This document shows positions 1 through 12,593 of a stretch of DNA of 64,000 bases, piece by piece. The notes under the pieces were generated by a model. It did no database searches, had not been told where the DNA came from, and was given only the letters and a program-made list of their open reading frames with translations. A program made the position numbers and the translations under genes. The DNA comes from Haematococcus lacustris. Lineage: Eukaryota > Chlorophyta > Chlorophyceae > Chlamydomonadales > Haematococcaceae. The stretch is taken from positions 7,457,663 to 7,521,662 of the forward strand of contig JASKMD010000025.1 of the NCBI GenBank assembly GCA_030144725.1. The letters run 5' to 3'. How positions within the stretch are numbered: the stretch's first letter is position 1; every line of letters begins with the position of its first letter.

Positions 1-2045
1 AGTTCCTGTCCAGCCTGCCTGGCTGTGGTGATGGCTTAACTTTGGCAGCCTTGCCCTTGCCTTTGCCCTTGGTGGGCTCAGCTGCCTGCTCAATCTTTGC
101 AGCCAGGGCTATGCGCCCAGCTTAGCATTGATACCACAAGGGGCTGAGAGCAAGACACGCCAATTCACGCGTGACCGCTGTCAGCCTAGCAAGCTACAAG
201 CTGCGGAGTATCAGCCGCTTCTTAACTGGCTGCAGGGATGGGAAGGATGGTACAAGTTATGGTGATCATGGCAATGAAGCTCTCTGTCGCATGGGGCTGC
301 AACTTTGCAAGGGGCTCAGACCCTGTCCTAGGCGTCCTCATGTGCAGCAGGGCCATGGAAGATGTATACAAGGGCATGGCATAATAGCCAGAGTGCTTCG
401 CAAGCAAACTGTGGGAGTTTGGGCAGCCTTCCATGAACTGCTTGCTACACACGGGTTGAACCGTTTCACACATCGACTATAGCTGTGCGTGCATCGTAGC
501 CTTGAGCCGCCTGTAGCCGGGCTTGCAGCAGATCCAGTGCCCTTGAGACCTCCTTGTCGTTGGCATACTTGGCCATGCCCCTCTGCAAAGGAGCATTGAT
601 TGGGTACGCTAGGGCCATTGCCCTGCTCTAGCGCCAACACCTGTTTCTGCCCCTGCTCCTGCCATCAAACACAAGCTGTGGATGTTTGGCCCAGCCCCTG
701 TTTCCACCACCCCAGTCAAACCCAGTCCCCTGCATAACCCCCGTTATGTGCCCTCGCCTGTGCCCCTTGTCAATTCGTCTCAGTGCCCACCCTCCAACCC
801 ATCCCAGTGCCTACTCTCCAAATCTAGAGACTCTCAAAACTCCTGTCACCAGAGCTATCAAAGCAAGCTATGCCACAGGGCACAGCCAAGCACCTGCAGC
901 TGGCAGCAGCCAGGAGCTGAAGGAGGAATGCAGCTCACCAACCTCTGGGTCCGCCCTGATCTCTGCCAGAGCGGCTCTCACACGTGGTTTGGTCAGCGCC
1001 GCAGCCACCTCCCCGTCACTGAACACAGTGTTGGCCAGGGTGTCCGAGTCTGTGCCTGAGCAGTCAATGTCACAGGCCCACGGCCAACGTGGGCACTCTG
1101 GGCATGGAACGCCCTTAGGCCACAGTGCATGGATGGCGGTCACATGCCATGAGGGTCGCCCATATGGGTTTTGACGAGTCTGTATGATAAGGTCATGGAG
1201 TACTGACTCCTCTTTGCCAGGCGTGCATAGCCTTGGCATCTGAAGCGATGGTCAGCTAAGGCATGCACTGGCAGCAGCATGTGGAAGGTAGTACGCAGCT
1301 GCGGCATGAGTTTGAAGCATGAGAAACAGCATGGCGAGCCATTGGAAGGGAATTGAAGGCAACATAAGCAGATGGGAAGTGACAGGAGCATGTTGAGCGC
1401 CATTGCCAAACTAAGACACTTGACAGGCAGACGTTGAACTGATGGACTGCAGGCTTTGCTCACCCAGCTGGAGCAAGAGGTCCTCCATTCCCTGCTGGGA
1501 TTGCATACTGGTAGATGCCAGGCGGCGCACCACCGCCATTACCCGTTGATCGGAGCCGTATCGCTTCAGGGCTCGCCGTGGGTCTGATTGGAACTGCTTG
1601 ACAGCGGCCTGCTGACATGCAGCCATGGAGCAAGTGATTCGCAAAGGGGCAGTGTTGCAGCTTGCGCATGATTTGTGGTATCCATGGAAAGCCCTGCCGA
1701 GTCATGCCTAACCTGGATGTGGGGGTCGTCCAGCAGCTTGCACAACACCGGGTCGGCTCGCAGCTCAGCCACAACATCCTACACTGAGCAGCTTGTTGCA
1801 AGGGGGAGGAGGGGGAGAGGATTGGGTGACACATGACAAGTCAGACACGCAAGAGCTGTGGTAGTGTGCGACCACAGGTACTTCTGCTGCACCTTCATAG
1901 TTTGTCCATTTGGAGAGTTGGCGTCAGTACCAGCGCATGTGTATATGCGGCGGCGTGCCCAAGCGCGGTCAATAGCAACCGTTCTAGCTTTTCTAGCTGG
2001 CCGGCAATGATGCAAGGCAACAGAGCAACAGAGCGACCTCAGCAT
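1..2045 (-). CDS. STI1-like repeat protein, probably organelle-targeted (partial)
   Basis: Exons that join in phase are 1893-2045, 1713-1778, 1464-1608 and 939-1055. The start at 2045 gives a basic, Ser/Arg/Cys-rich first exon of 51 residues that looks like a transit peptide. Exons 2-4 encode helical segments rich in ADP/DP motifs, such as AELRADPVLCKLLDDPHIQ, FQSDPRRALKRYGSDQRVM and RAALAEIRADPEV. These resemble STI1 (HOP/ST13-type, DPEV-containing) chaperone-binding repeats. Further downstream, protein-like reading continues near 585-490 (MAKYANDKEVSRALDLLQ) and 120-1 (a Lys/Gly-rich tail with KGKGKGKAAK), but I could not place the connecting splice sites, and the gene may run past the left edge. 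STI1 repeats usually bind Hsp70/Hsp90 clients or chaperones. The family call is inferred from the motif pattern only. Confidence 0.45.
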
Positions 2046-2429
2046 GTTTAAGAATGGCTATGGAGTGTGGGCTGTAGCATACAAGTTTAAACATATAGCG
2101 TGACGTGCAAAACCGACGGAGGCCAGCGTGTGCATCTCATCGACCATTACACTGGCTCTTACGTCGCGTTCGAGCATCGACGCATCGACGTTTACACTGG
2201 CGCACCTGTGCAGTTACTCCGCGTACCGACGGGGCGGGTGGGCAAGGCTACAATGCATCAAGCTTAGAGTACATCAGGAATAAACACTGCGCACAAAGGT
2301 TGGGACTGTTGCCATCTTCTGGTATCCCGCTTTGTCCGCGCTGTTTGCGATGTAACACATGAACTATGTAACACAGTTGACGCCGCAGGTCAACCCTGGA
2401 CATCCGTCACTTTAGTCAGACCCACAGCC
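2046..2429. promoter_or_regulatory. Divergent intergenic region
   Basis: This 384-bp stretch separates two divergently oriented starts (minus gene at 2045, plus gene at 2430), so it should hold both promoters. I see no convincing TATA box or other named element. Confidence 0.3.
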
Positions 2430-5400
2430 ATGCTTGTCAGCTTGTGGTTTGCACTTCTCTGCGCCACACTTACTGTGCAGCCTCCCAGTGTGCTGGGAGC
2501 GTCAGGCACCTACTACTGCCGCACTTACTCACAGATATCAGACCCCTTAGGCTGTCCACTTTGCGTGACAGGCAGTGCTTGCATGGTAAGCAATGGCTCC
2601 TCAATGAAGTCAGCAAGTTGAGCCAGCCATTGCTGTTAAAGACCAAACTGGTCATCCTTATTGCAGAACCTTAACACAGCTGACAGGTTTTGGGTAGACC
2701 CAAGGATTTGCACTCTGCCAGACATTCCATTGACAGGTATGCCATGCAGCATGGAGCTTGCTAGCAGGCCAGCACTGCATGCTCTAACCACACGCAGCGA
2801 CCCGCAATTCTGAGCTGGCATACCTTCCTGACCACAACAGAGCGACTGCACTGATGCCATGCAGCTGCCATCCCCAACACAAACAAGCTACCACAAAGCA
2901 ACATCTGCATGCAGAGTGGCCAGTCAGTGATCAACAGCGTCATCAAGTGGGTCAAAGGGCCGCCAGCCATTGGAGCCTTGCAGCAGCACATGCTCCTGGC
3001 TACACATGCGGTGTTTTCTTCATAGCTCCTTATGTCATGTACACTGGGTCAACCCCCTCACTTGACCACACCATTAGCATGGTGCTGGCCATGCCATGTT
3101 TCCCTGCAGGTATGACATCATAGGTCTGCCTGGGTCGAACCTTCAGGATGTGGGTGATGCATACATCTTCGTGACCTACAGCAAGCGCCTGTATCTGACC
3201 ATGACCTTCAGCTGCCCCTACTTGTTCAGTACAATTCAGGTATGCAACGCATAAAGTCCACTCGCCACCAGTCTAGCTGCTGCTGCTGCTCGTCGAGCGC
3301 AGCCCATTTCAAGCTGTACTGGCTACAACCGAGCCTTGCCCAGCAATGTCAGGCGCTGGATGTCCTGTGGCAGCCGGTGTCATCGCAGCACATGGCTTAG
3401 TTGCGTCAAGCAAGCATACGATGCACATCCTTTCTCCTGCATGGACAGAGCCCACATGCACACATCTCTCATGCACATCTCTGCATGACCAAGCTTACAT
3501 GAACACATTTTTCATGCACATCTCTGCATGACCGAGCCCACATGCACACATCTGTCTCCCTGCATAGCATTTTGGGGGCATGTGCAGTGCACTACATGCC
3601 TCAGGGATGTTAAAATCCAAACCCGCATGGGCATGGCTGCGATGCAAGCTGTGCAGGCCTTCAGCAGCCGCCTTGTGGAGGTCTCCCTGTGGAACACCTC
3701 AAGTCAGGTGCCCGCTCAGTATGTGGATGTGCTGTACGCCTTCGGCTACTACTCCTGCTACACACTCTCCATAGACCTTACGGCAAGTGGCAGGTGCACA
3801 GAACCACAACCTAGCAACGCACAGCCATGCAGTGTGCAGCCAGGCGAACCACGGGCCTGCAGCCGGCAGCATGTGGCAGGGTGGGGCTGGGTCGCGTGGT
3901 ACCAGGTCGCGTGGTACCAGGTCGCGTGGTACCAGGAGCCATGGCATAACACAGACATGCAGTACAGGCATAGGCAGACTTGCAGCTGCGATGCAGGCCC
4001 AGGTGCTGACCACTCAGCACTGTCACCAGTATGCTCACCAGAGGGGCACCAGAGGGGCCTGCATGACCTCCTGGAAGCCACCAAGTGATGCACGTTATCG
4101 CCAATAGATGGCATGGCATGGCAGCAGCCAGATGCCTGCTGCTGAGTGTGACCCCTTGCAGGCGGTGTGTGACCCCACCATCAACGCAAAGTTCAACCCC
4201 AGCCCCAACGACCCCTCACAGGTGACCACCCCTGCCCAGCTGCGCTGTATGAGCCTGCTTGCCCCTCATGGTGCACATACCCTGAGTGGGTGGGTGTGCT
4301 GTCCCCTCCTGCCCTTGGACCCACAGCCCACACTCACCGCACCTGTTACCGAGTACTGCCAGTGATATGTGTTCCTGAGGTGGAGAAGGAGAGGCAGTAG
4401 GGGCAGCAGGGGATGAGGGGATGAGAGTTAGGGAGGGGATGAGGGCGAGGAGGAGATCTGCACCCCTGCCCCTGTCGACCCCTAACCCATGGCTAGGCCA
4501 CAGCAGCTGCAGTGGCTGGTCAGGGATGTCTTGAGGGCCTGGCTTCTGAGGTCCTGGGGAGCTGTAGGTGTGATGCATACTGTGATGTGTGTGGGGGCAA
4601 GGAGGGAGCCGAGGGGGAGGGGGTGAAGGAGGGGAGCCAGTGATATGTGTCCCCTGGTCCCCTGTGTGGCTGTGTGTGTGCTGTCCCCTTCAGCCCTTGA
4701 GCCCACAGTCATAGTAGTAGTATCCTTAAGGTCAAGGAGGGGAGCGGGACCTGGGCCCTGAGGTGTGGCTGCCCAGAGCTTCCCGTCATCAGACCCAGCA
4801 TCCTGACATGACATCCGTCAAGCATGATGTTGCTGCAGTCCCAATGCCATCTGCATACCCCGGGCTTCCATTACTCTTGGCACCGGCTTCCTTGCTGTCA
4901 GCCTGGCCGCCTTGCTAGTGTAGGGCATCTCTTGCCTCTCGCCCTTGACTTGTGTTTCTCAGCTGCTGACCCCTGACCCCCCAGCCTCTTCCCTCCCTCC
5001 CTCCTCTCATTTCACACCAGTCAAGCTCCTCAGCCACTGAAGCAACCAACCCTGACCTCTGCCTCCCCTGCCCCTCACCCTCTGGCTCGTATCTCACGCC
5101 CTGCGCCTCCCTCCCCCTCCTCCTCCCACTCCGTGCCTCGCTCTCATCCCCCCCTACCCCCCTGGCTCGTCTCGTCCTTGTCACGTCCCCCACACCTTGG
5201 CCGCCCTCCCCCTCCTTCCCCCTAGCTCATCACGCCCTGCCGCCCCCTCCCCCTCCTCCTCCCCCTTCTTGCCTGCCTCTCATGGCCCCCAGGGGACGTG
5301 TGTGCTGCCCAACGGCCGCACCGTGCCCCCGGTCAACCTCTTCGCCCCGGGCTCCTCCCTCTACCTGTCCCTCCGCATGCGGCTGGCGCCCTTCAACAAC

Positions 5401-5575
5401 ACGCCAACCACACCCAGCATCTGTGGCTACAGCGGGGCGCAGGCAAGTCACCTGGCTCCAGCCATGCCACACTACCGCCTGTGGGGTAGCACCAGCACTG
5501 GTAGTGGTGCCTGACCTCCCACGCCTGTTGCTGCTGCCAGCATGCTCTGCTGCTTCTGCTGCTGCCCCTGCTGCC

Positions 5576-5606
<31 letters not shown>

Positions 5607-8600
5607 TTTGTCATTCCCCTACTGCCAGCATGCTCTGCTGCTTCTGCTGCTGCTCCTGCTCCTGCTTCTGCTGCTGTTTTGGCTGTTGCTGCTGCTGCAG
5701 TCGTCTGGGTTGCTGCTGCTATACGCAACATCTGCTGCTTGGAATGCAGCCACGGGCGCTGGCAGCACATGCAGCAGCACACCAGCACAAGCCATGCTGA
5801 CGTGGTGGCGTCACACACACACATGCTGTTGTTTGTTGGCTATTTGGTGGCTGTCATATTGGCTGTCGCTTTGTGAGCGGCCCTTCCCAACAAAACAAAA
5901 CAAAACAAAACAAAACAAAAAATCCCAAAGGAGCGTGACTGGACGAGTTTTGTTTGCTGACAGCCCGCTCCACCTCGCATCTTTTAACTTGTGTGCCATG
6001 CTGTTGGCCCTTCCACGACTACCCTGTGCAGGTGCAGAACTACACATTGTTTGGAGGACCCACCGCCGCCTACTACACAATACCCATCACTGTTCCCGAC
6101 TGTATACCCCCCCCTCCCCCTCCTCCCCTCCCCCCTTCCCCACTGCCCCCCTCCCCGCCTTCCCCGCCCTCCCCCCCTCCCCTCCCCCCTTCCCCCTCCC
6201 CTCCCCGCCCGCCCTCGCCCCCCACGCCCCCACTCCCGCCCCCTACAGCGGTGTTCATCATCATCACGACCCCAGCCACGCTCAGCCCCAACATCTGCTC
6301 CCTCATCAGCCCCGACCTGCAGTTCATGCTCATCACCTGGCAGGTGGGAAAAGCAGGCTGCTCAGCGCACCCCTTCACCCCATCCCCCCATCCCCCCATC
6401 CCCCCTGAACCCCCCTGAACCCGCCCAGCCATGCTAATCACCTGGCAGGTGGGTGATGCAGGCTGCTCAGCACACCCCTGCCCCCCTGAACCCCTTCTTG
6501 CCCAGCCACCCCTCTCCCCAGCAGATCAGCACGACAGGCACCCATGGCGACTGTCCCATGTGGAGGGGGAGGCATACGGCCACGGTCATGATGCAGAGCT
6601 GGTAGCACCCCATACCGCCTGTACCCCCCGACTGCCTGTCCCCTGCTCACTGGAGACCTGCCTGCACCCCTGTCTGCCTGCACCCCTGTCTGCCTGCACC
6701 CCTGTCTGCCTGCACCCCTGTTTCATGCCTCCCTGGTTTGCACCCCTGTTTTGACCACCCTGGTATGCCTGCACCCTGCACCCCTGTTTCATGCCTGTTT
6801 CATGACCTGGACAGTGAGCCTGCTTCCCCCACTGACCCTGCCCTGTCACCACCCACCCTCCCACTGGCCTGCCCAGTCAGCTGCCCCCCGGGTGCCTCCT
6901 GGTCTGCCTGCAGGGCAAGTACTCCACACCCCCCCAGTGCCTCCCTCCCCGCCCTGCCCTCACCGGGGGCACCCTGCTCCAGATCAGCTTCAACTTCCTG
7001 CTGCAGCAGTTTGCAAGGTACTGCGCTACAAGCACCAGCACCAGCAGCACCAGCAGCAGCGGCCTTGGCAGCATGGCAGTCAGCCATAGCCACCGCAGCA
7101 GCAACAACCATAGCTCCATACCAGGGACCTGGCGCAGGCAGGGGTGCCATCCGCTGCCATCCTGCCGCTGCCACCATGCTGCCACACACCCCTGCCCCCT
7201 TGAGGCCTGTGCAGGGACTTTGTGCTGGCCCAGTACCCCACCTCCCTGGGCCTGCAGCTGCTCATCACACTCAACCTGGAGCTGCCCTGCGCCTCAATGG
7301 TGGACATCTACGGCCCACAGGTAGCATACCCACCCTGACCTGCCTACCCTGACCTGCCTACCCTGACCTGCCTACCCTGTTCTGCCCACCCCGTTCTGCC
7401 CACCCTGACCTGCCTACCCTGACCTGCCCACCCCGTTCTGCCCACCTGCCTTGCTATTGCTGCCGGCTCCCACACTCTGTCCTGATCATCTCCATATCTT
7501 GGTGGCGTCCTCATCATCAGAATTGCCTCACGCCTTCACACGCGCATATGCCTGAACTCCTGCCTGGAAGCAACACAACGCATGGCTGTTGGCAACCTCC
7601 TAGCCTCTTCGCTCCTTCTTTGAACCTCCCGCGCCAGAACCCTGCCTTCGGTGCTTTGCGCCACAACCTTTCCGCTCCCCCTCTCGCAGTTTCTTGTCCA
7701 GCAGCCCTTTTTGCTGCCGTGACTCTACCCCCTCTATCCTGCGCTTGTGACAACGTGTGTGGCAACCCCTGACGCGCAAGGCACTAACGCAAGGCACTGG
7801 TCCATTGCGCTCTACTCACAAAAACATGTGGAGCATGTGGCTGTGCAGGTGGTCCGTATCCCTGATGCAGGGTCAGCGGCCTCTTGGCCAGGTCTGATTT
7901 GCCCCCCGCCCCCTCCTACCTCTCCACCTCCACCCTCTCCCCCCCTCCCCCCCTCCCCCCCACCCCAGCCTTCACCACCCCCACCGCCAAGCCCACCTCC
8001 ATCCCCCCCTCCCAGCCCCCCCCCTTCGCCACCCCCGCCACCCCCATCACCGCCGCCCTCGCCCATGCCCCCTCCCAGCCCCCCGCCCCCTCCATCTGCC
8101 GCCTTCTACTTCCGCATCTATTACCCCTCGGATGTGTTCCCAGTCAGGTGTGACATCATTACACAACTGTAGCATGCAAACCCAGACACACCAACACACA
8201 TGCATGTTATATATGCTCCCTCCCTCCCTCCCTCCCTCCCTCCCTCCCTCCCTCCCTCCCTCCCTCCCTCCCTCCCTCCCTCCCTCCCTCCCTCCCTCCC
8301 TCCCTCCCTCCCTCCCTCCCTCCCTCCCTCCCTCCCTCCCTCCCTCCCTCCCTCCCTCCCTCCCTCCCTCCCTCCCTCCCTCCCTCCCTCCCTCCCTCCC
8401 TCCCTCCCTCCCTCCCTCCCTTCCTCGGGACCTCAACTGCTCTGCCTCGCCTCAGGCACTGGCCTCCAGCCCCCTGACTACTCATCAGCTCTGCCACTGC
8501 TGCTCATACCCTTCCATCACATGCACAGGGCCTTTGAAGCCTGGCTGATCGCCAAACAGTCTTTCTGCACTTGTCATGCCTCCCACCCACCCACCCCCAC

Positions 8601-11600
8601 CCCCACCCTACCCCACCCCCCTCCACCCCACCCCCTTACCCACACCCAAGGTCACCAAAGATGCTGCTGATCTGCTGCCCCTGCTGCAACAGGGACGACT
8701 GCCCCAACGCACGCTTTGCGCTCAGCTACACCTACCAGACCACCTTTAATGAGCCGGTCACTAGCCCAGCTTCCTGCAGGTCAGGCCAGCAGAGGCTCCG
8801 GGGAGGAGAGGGGAGGGAGGGGGAGGGGAGGGAGGGGGAGCAGCAGTGAGAGGAGGAGCAGGGTGGGGGTGGGGGTAAGGCAGGGGAGGGAAGGAAGGGA
8901 CAAATGGGAAGATCGCGAAACAGTGCAAGGCTACGACCTTGGTACTAGGTCATGAGGGGGGGCAGGGGAGGGCATGTGAGAAAACTTGGGACGGAGTGGG
9001 TGAGGTGACGGTGTGGTTGGAAGGGAAGAGGGGGAAAGCATGGAGAAGCCTACCTTAGCCTCTACTCTGCCCCTGCCCCTCCCCAGCCAGAAGGTCAGGT
9101 TGTCAAACTGAACAGGGCCGGGGAACTGACCTTGACCAGTTGAACCCTGCATTCCTACAGTCAAGGTCCACAGTGATCATCGTCCAACCCGTGCCTCATC
9201 AGGCCCTGCCCTCAGCACCCTGGCCTGCCCTCCCTGCCAGGTTCCTGACCCCCAATATCATGGAGGCGGGCCTCACCTTTGTCAACGTCACCAGGGCTCA
9301 GATCATGGTTGGCATCTTCAACCGCAACAACATTGGCAAGTGGTGCTGCACGACCCACCCACCCACCCACCCACCCACCCACCCACCCACCCAGGGTAGA
9401 TGGTACGGCATAGCCACTAGGCACGGAAATGAAGCGGGGCAACTCACGCCTGTGGGCTGTAGTGGCTGTGGTTTGTTGGCCACCAGAGGAAGTGTTGGCC
9501 GGGCTCACCTAGGCAGCCAGCTTGGCTCAGGGTCCATGCACTAGCCAGGCACACCATCCTCACAGCACAGCCAGCACAGCCCTCCCCTTCACTTTGACCG
9601 GGTGTGTTGACCCTGCCTGGTGCCTGCTGTTGCCTGCTGTTGCCTGTTCAGGCTCCTACATCACATTCTTCAACCTGCCCTGCGGCGCCTCCATCCTCAT
9701 TGGCTCGGACTTCAACTCGCAGGTGAGGGTGTGACCTTGGACCTAATCACACATCTCACTCTTTCCCAGGGCTCAGCAGCTGATACCTCCTGATGTATGT
9801 GTGCCTATGAATATGATATAATTTATGGAGTAACCCCAGGACTTGGCAATTACCCCTCTCCGAGTTTTTGCTGGCTTCGGGCCGGAAAGGGACAGGAAAG
9901 TATAGAGCCAACAGCCCATGTGCCCATGCTGTACCCATGTGCCCATGCTGTGTGCACCATCCCACAGTGCACCTGCCTCCTCATCAAGCGCTCCCATGTC
10001 TGCTACCCATCCTGCCTCATAGCATGCCAGGGTGCACCTGCCTCCTCACACTGCTCTCCTGCCTCCAGGGGCTAGTTGGTGGTGGGTGGGAAGGGCTTGG
10101 CTGGCAAAAGAGCCATGGGCAGCATTGGGGTGGAAGGTAGCAGCAACTGGCTGACTGGCCCCACCCCACCTCAGCAACGGCGGCTAGTCAGCCCCGTGCG
10201 GCAGTAGCTGCCTGGGGCTGGTCGTGTTGCTGCAGCTTTGGCTGCTGCCTGGCTGCCTTGCTGCTCACCCACTGGCTGCCAGGCTTTCCCAGTGGGTCTG
10301 CTCCTGTGTTTGTGTGGTGCCTGCCTTCATCTGCACCCGCCGCTGTCACACAGCCTTGCGACATGGCATCATCAGCATCTCAGCAGAATGGCTTGCAAGA
10401 ACGGGCCCCGCACGGGGTCACACCCTGCTCTTTCTACACACTTTCCACACACCTCACTCCGCCATCACACAGCTAAGCCTCATGACCTCCTGGCTGCACC
10501 GCATCCGCGACCCTGTTGAGGCTCATGCAGCACTGCAGCCCCGTGCCACGCCAGCTGTCGGCTAATGCTGCACCCCTGCCTGCCCTGTCTGCCTGCCTGC
10601 TCATGTTCCATCCCTCTCCCGCATGAGGCCTTCCTCATGTTGGCAAGCCCTGCTTGCTACCATGCTTTGCAGAGCTTCACACCGGGCACCATCCCCCAGC
10701 TGCAATGCCAGTCCCCCCCCCCTTCCCCTCCTCCCCCCCCACCCTCCCCCCCACCCCCGCCTTCCCCCCAACCTCCCCTTCCCTTTCCTCCCCCTTCCCC
10801 GGCCCCCCCCTCCCCTTTACCACCCCCAAGCCCACAGCCGCCACTCCCCCCCTCCCCCCTCCCACCACCACCTGACCCACCCCCCTCACCCACACGCCCC
10901 ACCCCTTGGTGGCTGATGATCCCGCCCCCTCCCCCCCCTCCCCCTCCAACGCTCCCCTCCCCCCCCCCCCTCTCTGCCCACCGCCGCCCCTCCCCCCCCA
11001 CCTTTCCCTCCTCCTCCCCTCCCTTTCCTTCTCCCTCCACCACCCTTCCCTCCTCCCCCACCCCCACCCCAGCCCAGGCTGCCGCCACCCCCCTCACCAC
11101 TGCCGCCATATGCCCCTTATGACTACCCCCCAGATCCCTCAGCCCCTGGCCTGCCTCCCCCTTCTCCTAGCCTCCCACCCTCACTTCGCCCTCCCCCGCC
11201 CCTCCCTCCTCCATCACCCAGACCCCCGCCACCCCTCCCAACCCCCTTACCGCTTGCAAAGCCACCCCCGCCACCCCTCCCACCCCCCTTACCGCTTGCA
11301 AAGCCACCCCCACCACCCTTCCCACCCCCCATACCGCTGTCAAAGCCACCCCCACCACCCTTCCCACCCCCCATACCGCTGTCAAAGCCACCCCCGCCAC
11401 CCTTCCCACCCCCTGTACCGCTGTCAAAGCCACCCCCACCACCATTCCCACCCCCCCTACCGCTTGCAAAGCCCCCCCCTCCCCCTTCCCCTCCCTCAGT
11501 ACCACTGCCACAGCCCCCACCGCCACTCTTTCCCCCCCCAGTACCGCCGCCAAAGGCGCCTCCTCCCTCCCCCCGCCCCCCGCCGCCCCCTAAGGCGCCC

Positions 11601-12523
11601 CCCCCTTCACCAGCGTGAGTGACTCTCTGCCTGACGAGGGCCAGTCAAGCAGCCAGCCATTGCTTCGTAGCCACACCCCAGCTGCTTCGTAGCCACACCC
11701 CAGCAGGAGCAAAGGGGAGGAGACGGGGGGTGAGGGTGGGCATGCATAGCTTCTGACCATGGCTAGGTGTAGATGGATGTAGTGGTGTGTAGTAGGGGAA
11801 TCCCAGAGTAGGAGAGGTCTGCTGCTGCTGTGCTGCTGCCTTTGGCTGCCATGTCACGCCCTGCCCCCATTCTCTGCCCTGCCCACTGCACCTGACCCCT
11901 CTCTAGCCCACGCCAGGTGACCACCAAGCACACGCTGCCAGGCTGCACTGCACTGCACTGCACTGCACTGCACTGCACTGCACTGCACTGCACTGCACTG
12001 CACTGCACTGCACTGCACTGCACTGCACTGCACCGCCTCCTCTCATTCCCATCAGCCTCCTACCCAGTCGCTGCCAGCCCCTGCTCCCTGCTGCTCCCTG
12101 CTGCTCCCCGCCCCCTGCTCAGCTGCCAGTGTGCCCTGCCCTGCCCTGCCCTGCCCTGCCCTGCCCAGTGACACCCGGAGCGTGGTCATGTCCGTTGACA
12201 CCAACCGCGTGAACCCGCTCACCTCTACAGACTGCCGCAGCCTCAGGTTCATCGCGGAGGCACGGCTGTTCGGGTTGAGGCCAGCCACTGGACCCGATTG
12301 CGCGCTGAACAACCCGCCAACCACAGGGGCTAAGGCGAGGGGGGGGGGGGGGGCTGCCTGCCTGCCTTCCTGCCCCTCCTACCCACCTGCATATCCACCT
12401 GCCTGACTGCTTGCCCACCTGCATACCTACCCGCCTGCCTGCCTGCCTGCCTGCCCGCCGCTCCACCTATCCTCCCACTCACTTACCCACCTTTCCTACC
12501 ACAAGGGCTGAGGCAAGCCAGGG

Positions 12524-12593
<70 letters not shown>

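Noticed and set aside
8132..8670. Long open frames encoding LPPSLPPS and GREGGREG repeats on both strands
   Set aside because: They are direct translations of the TCCC microsatellite in an intron, with no flanking domain.
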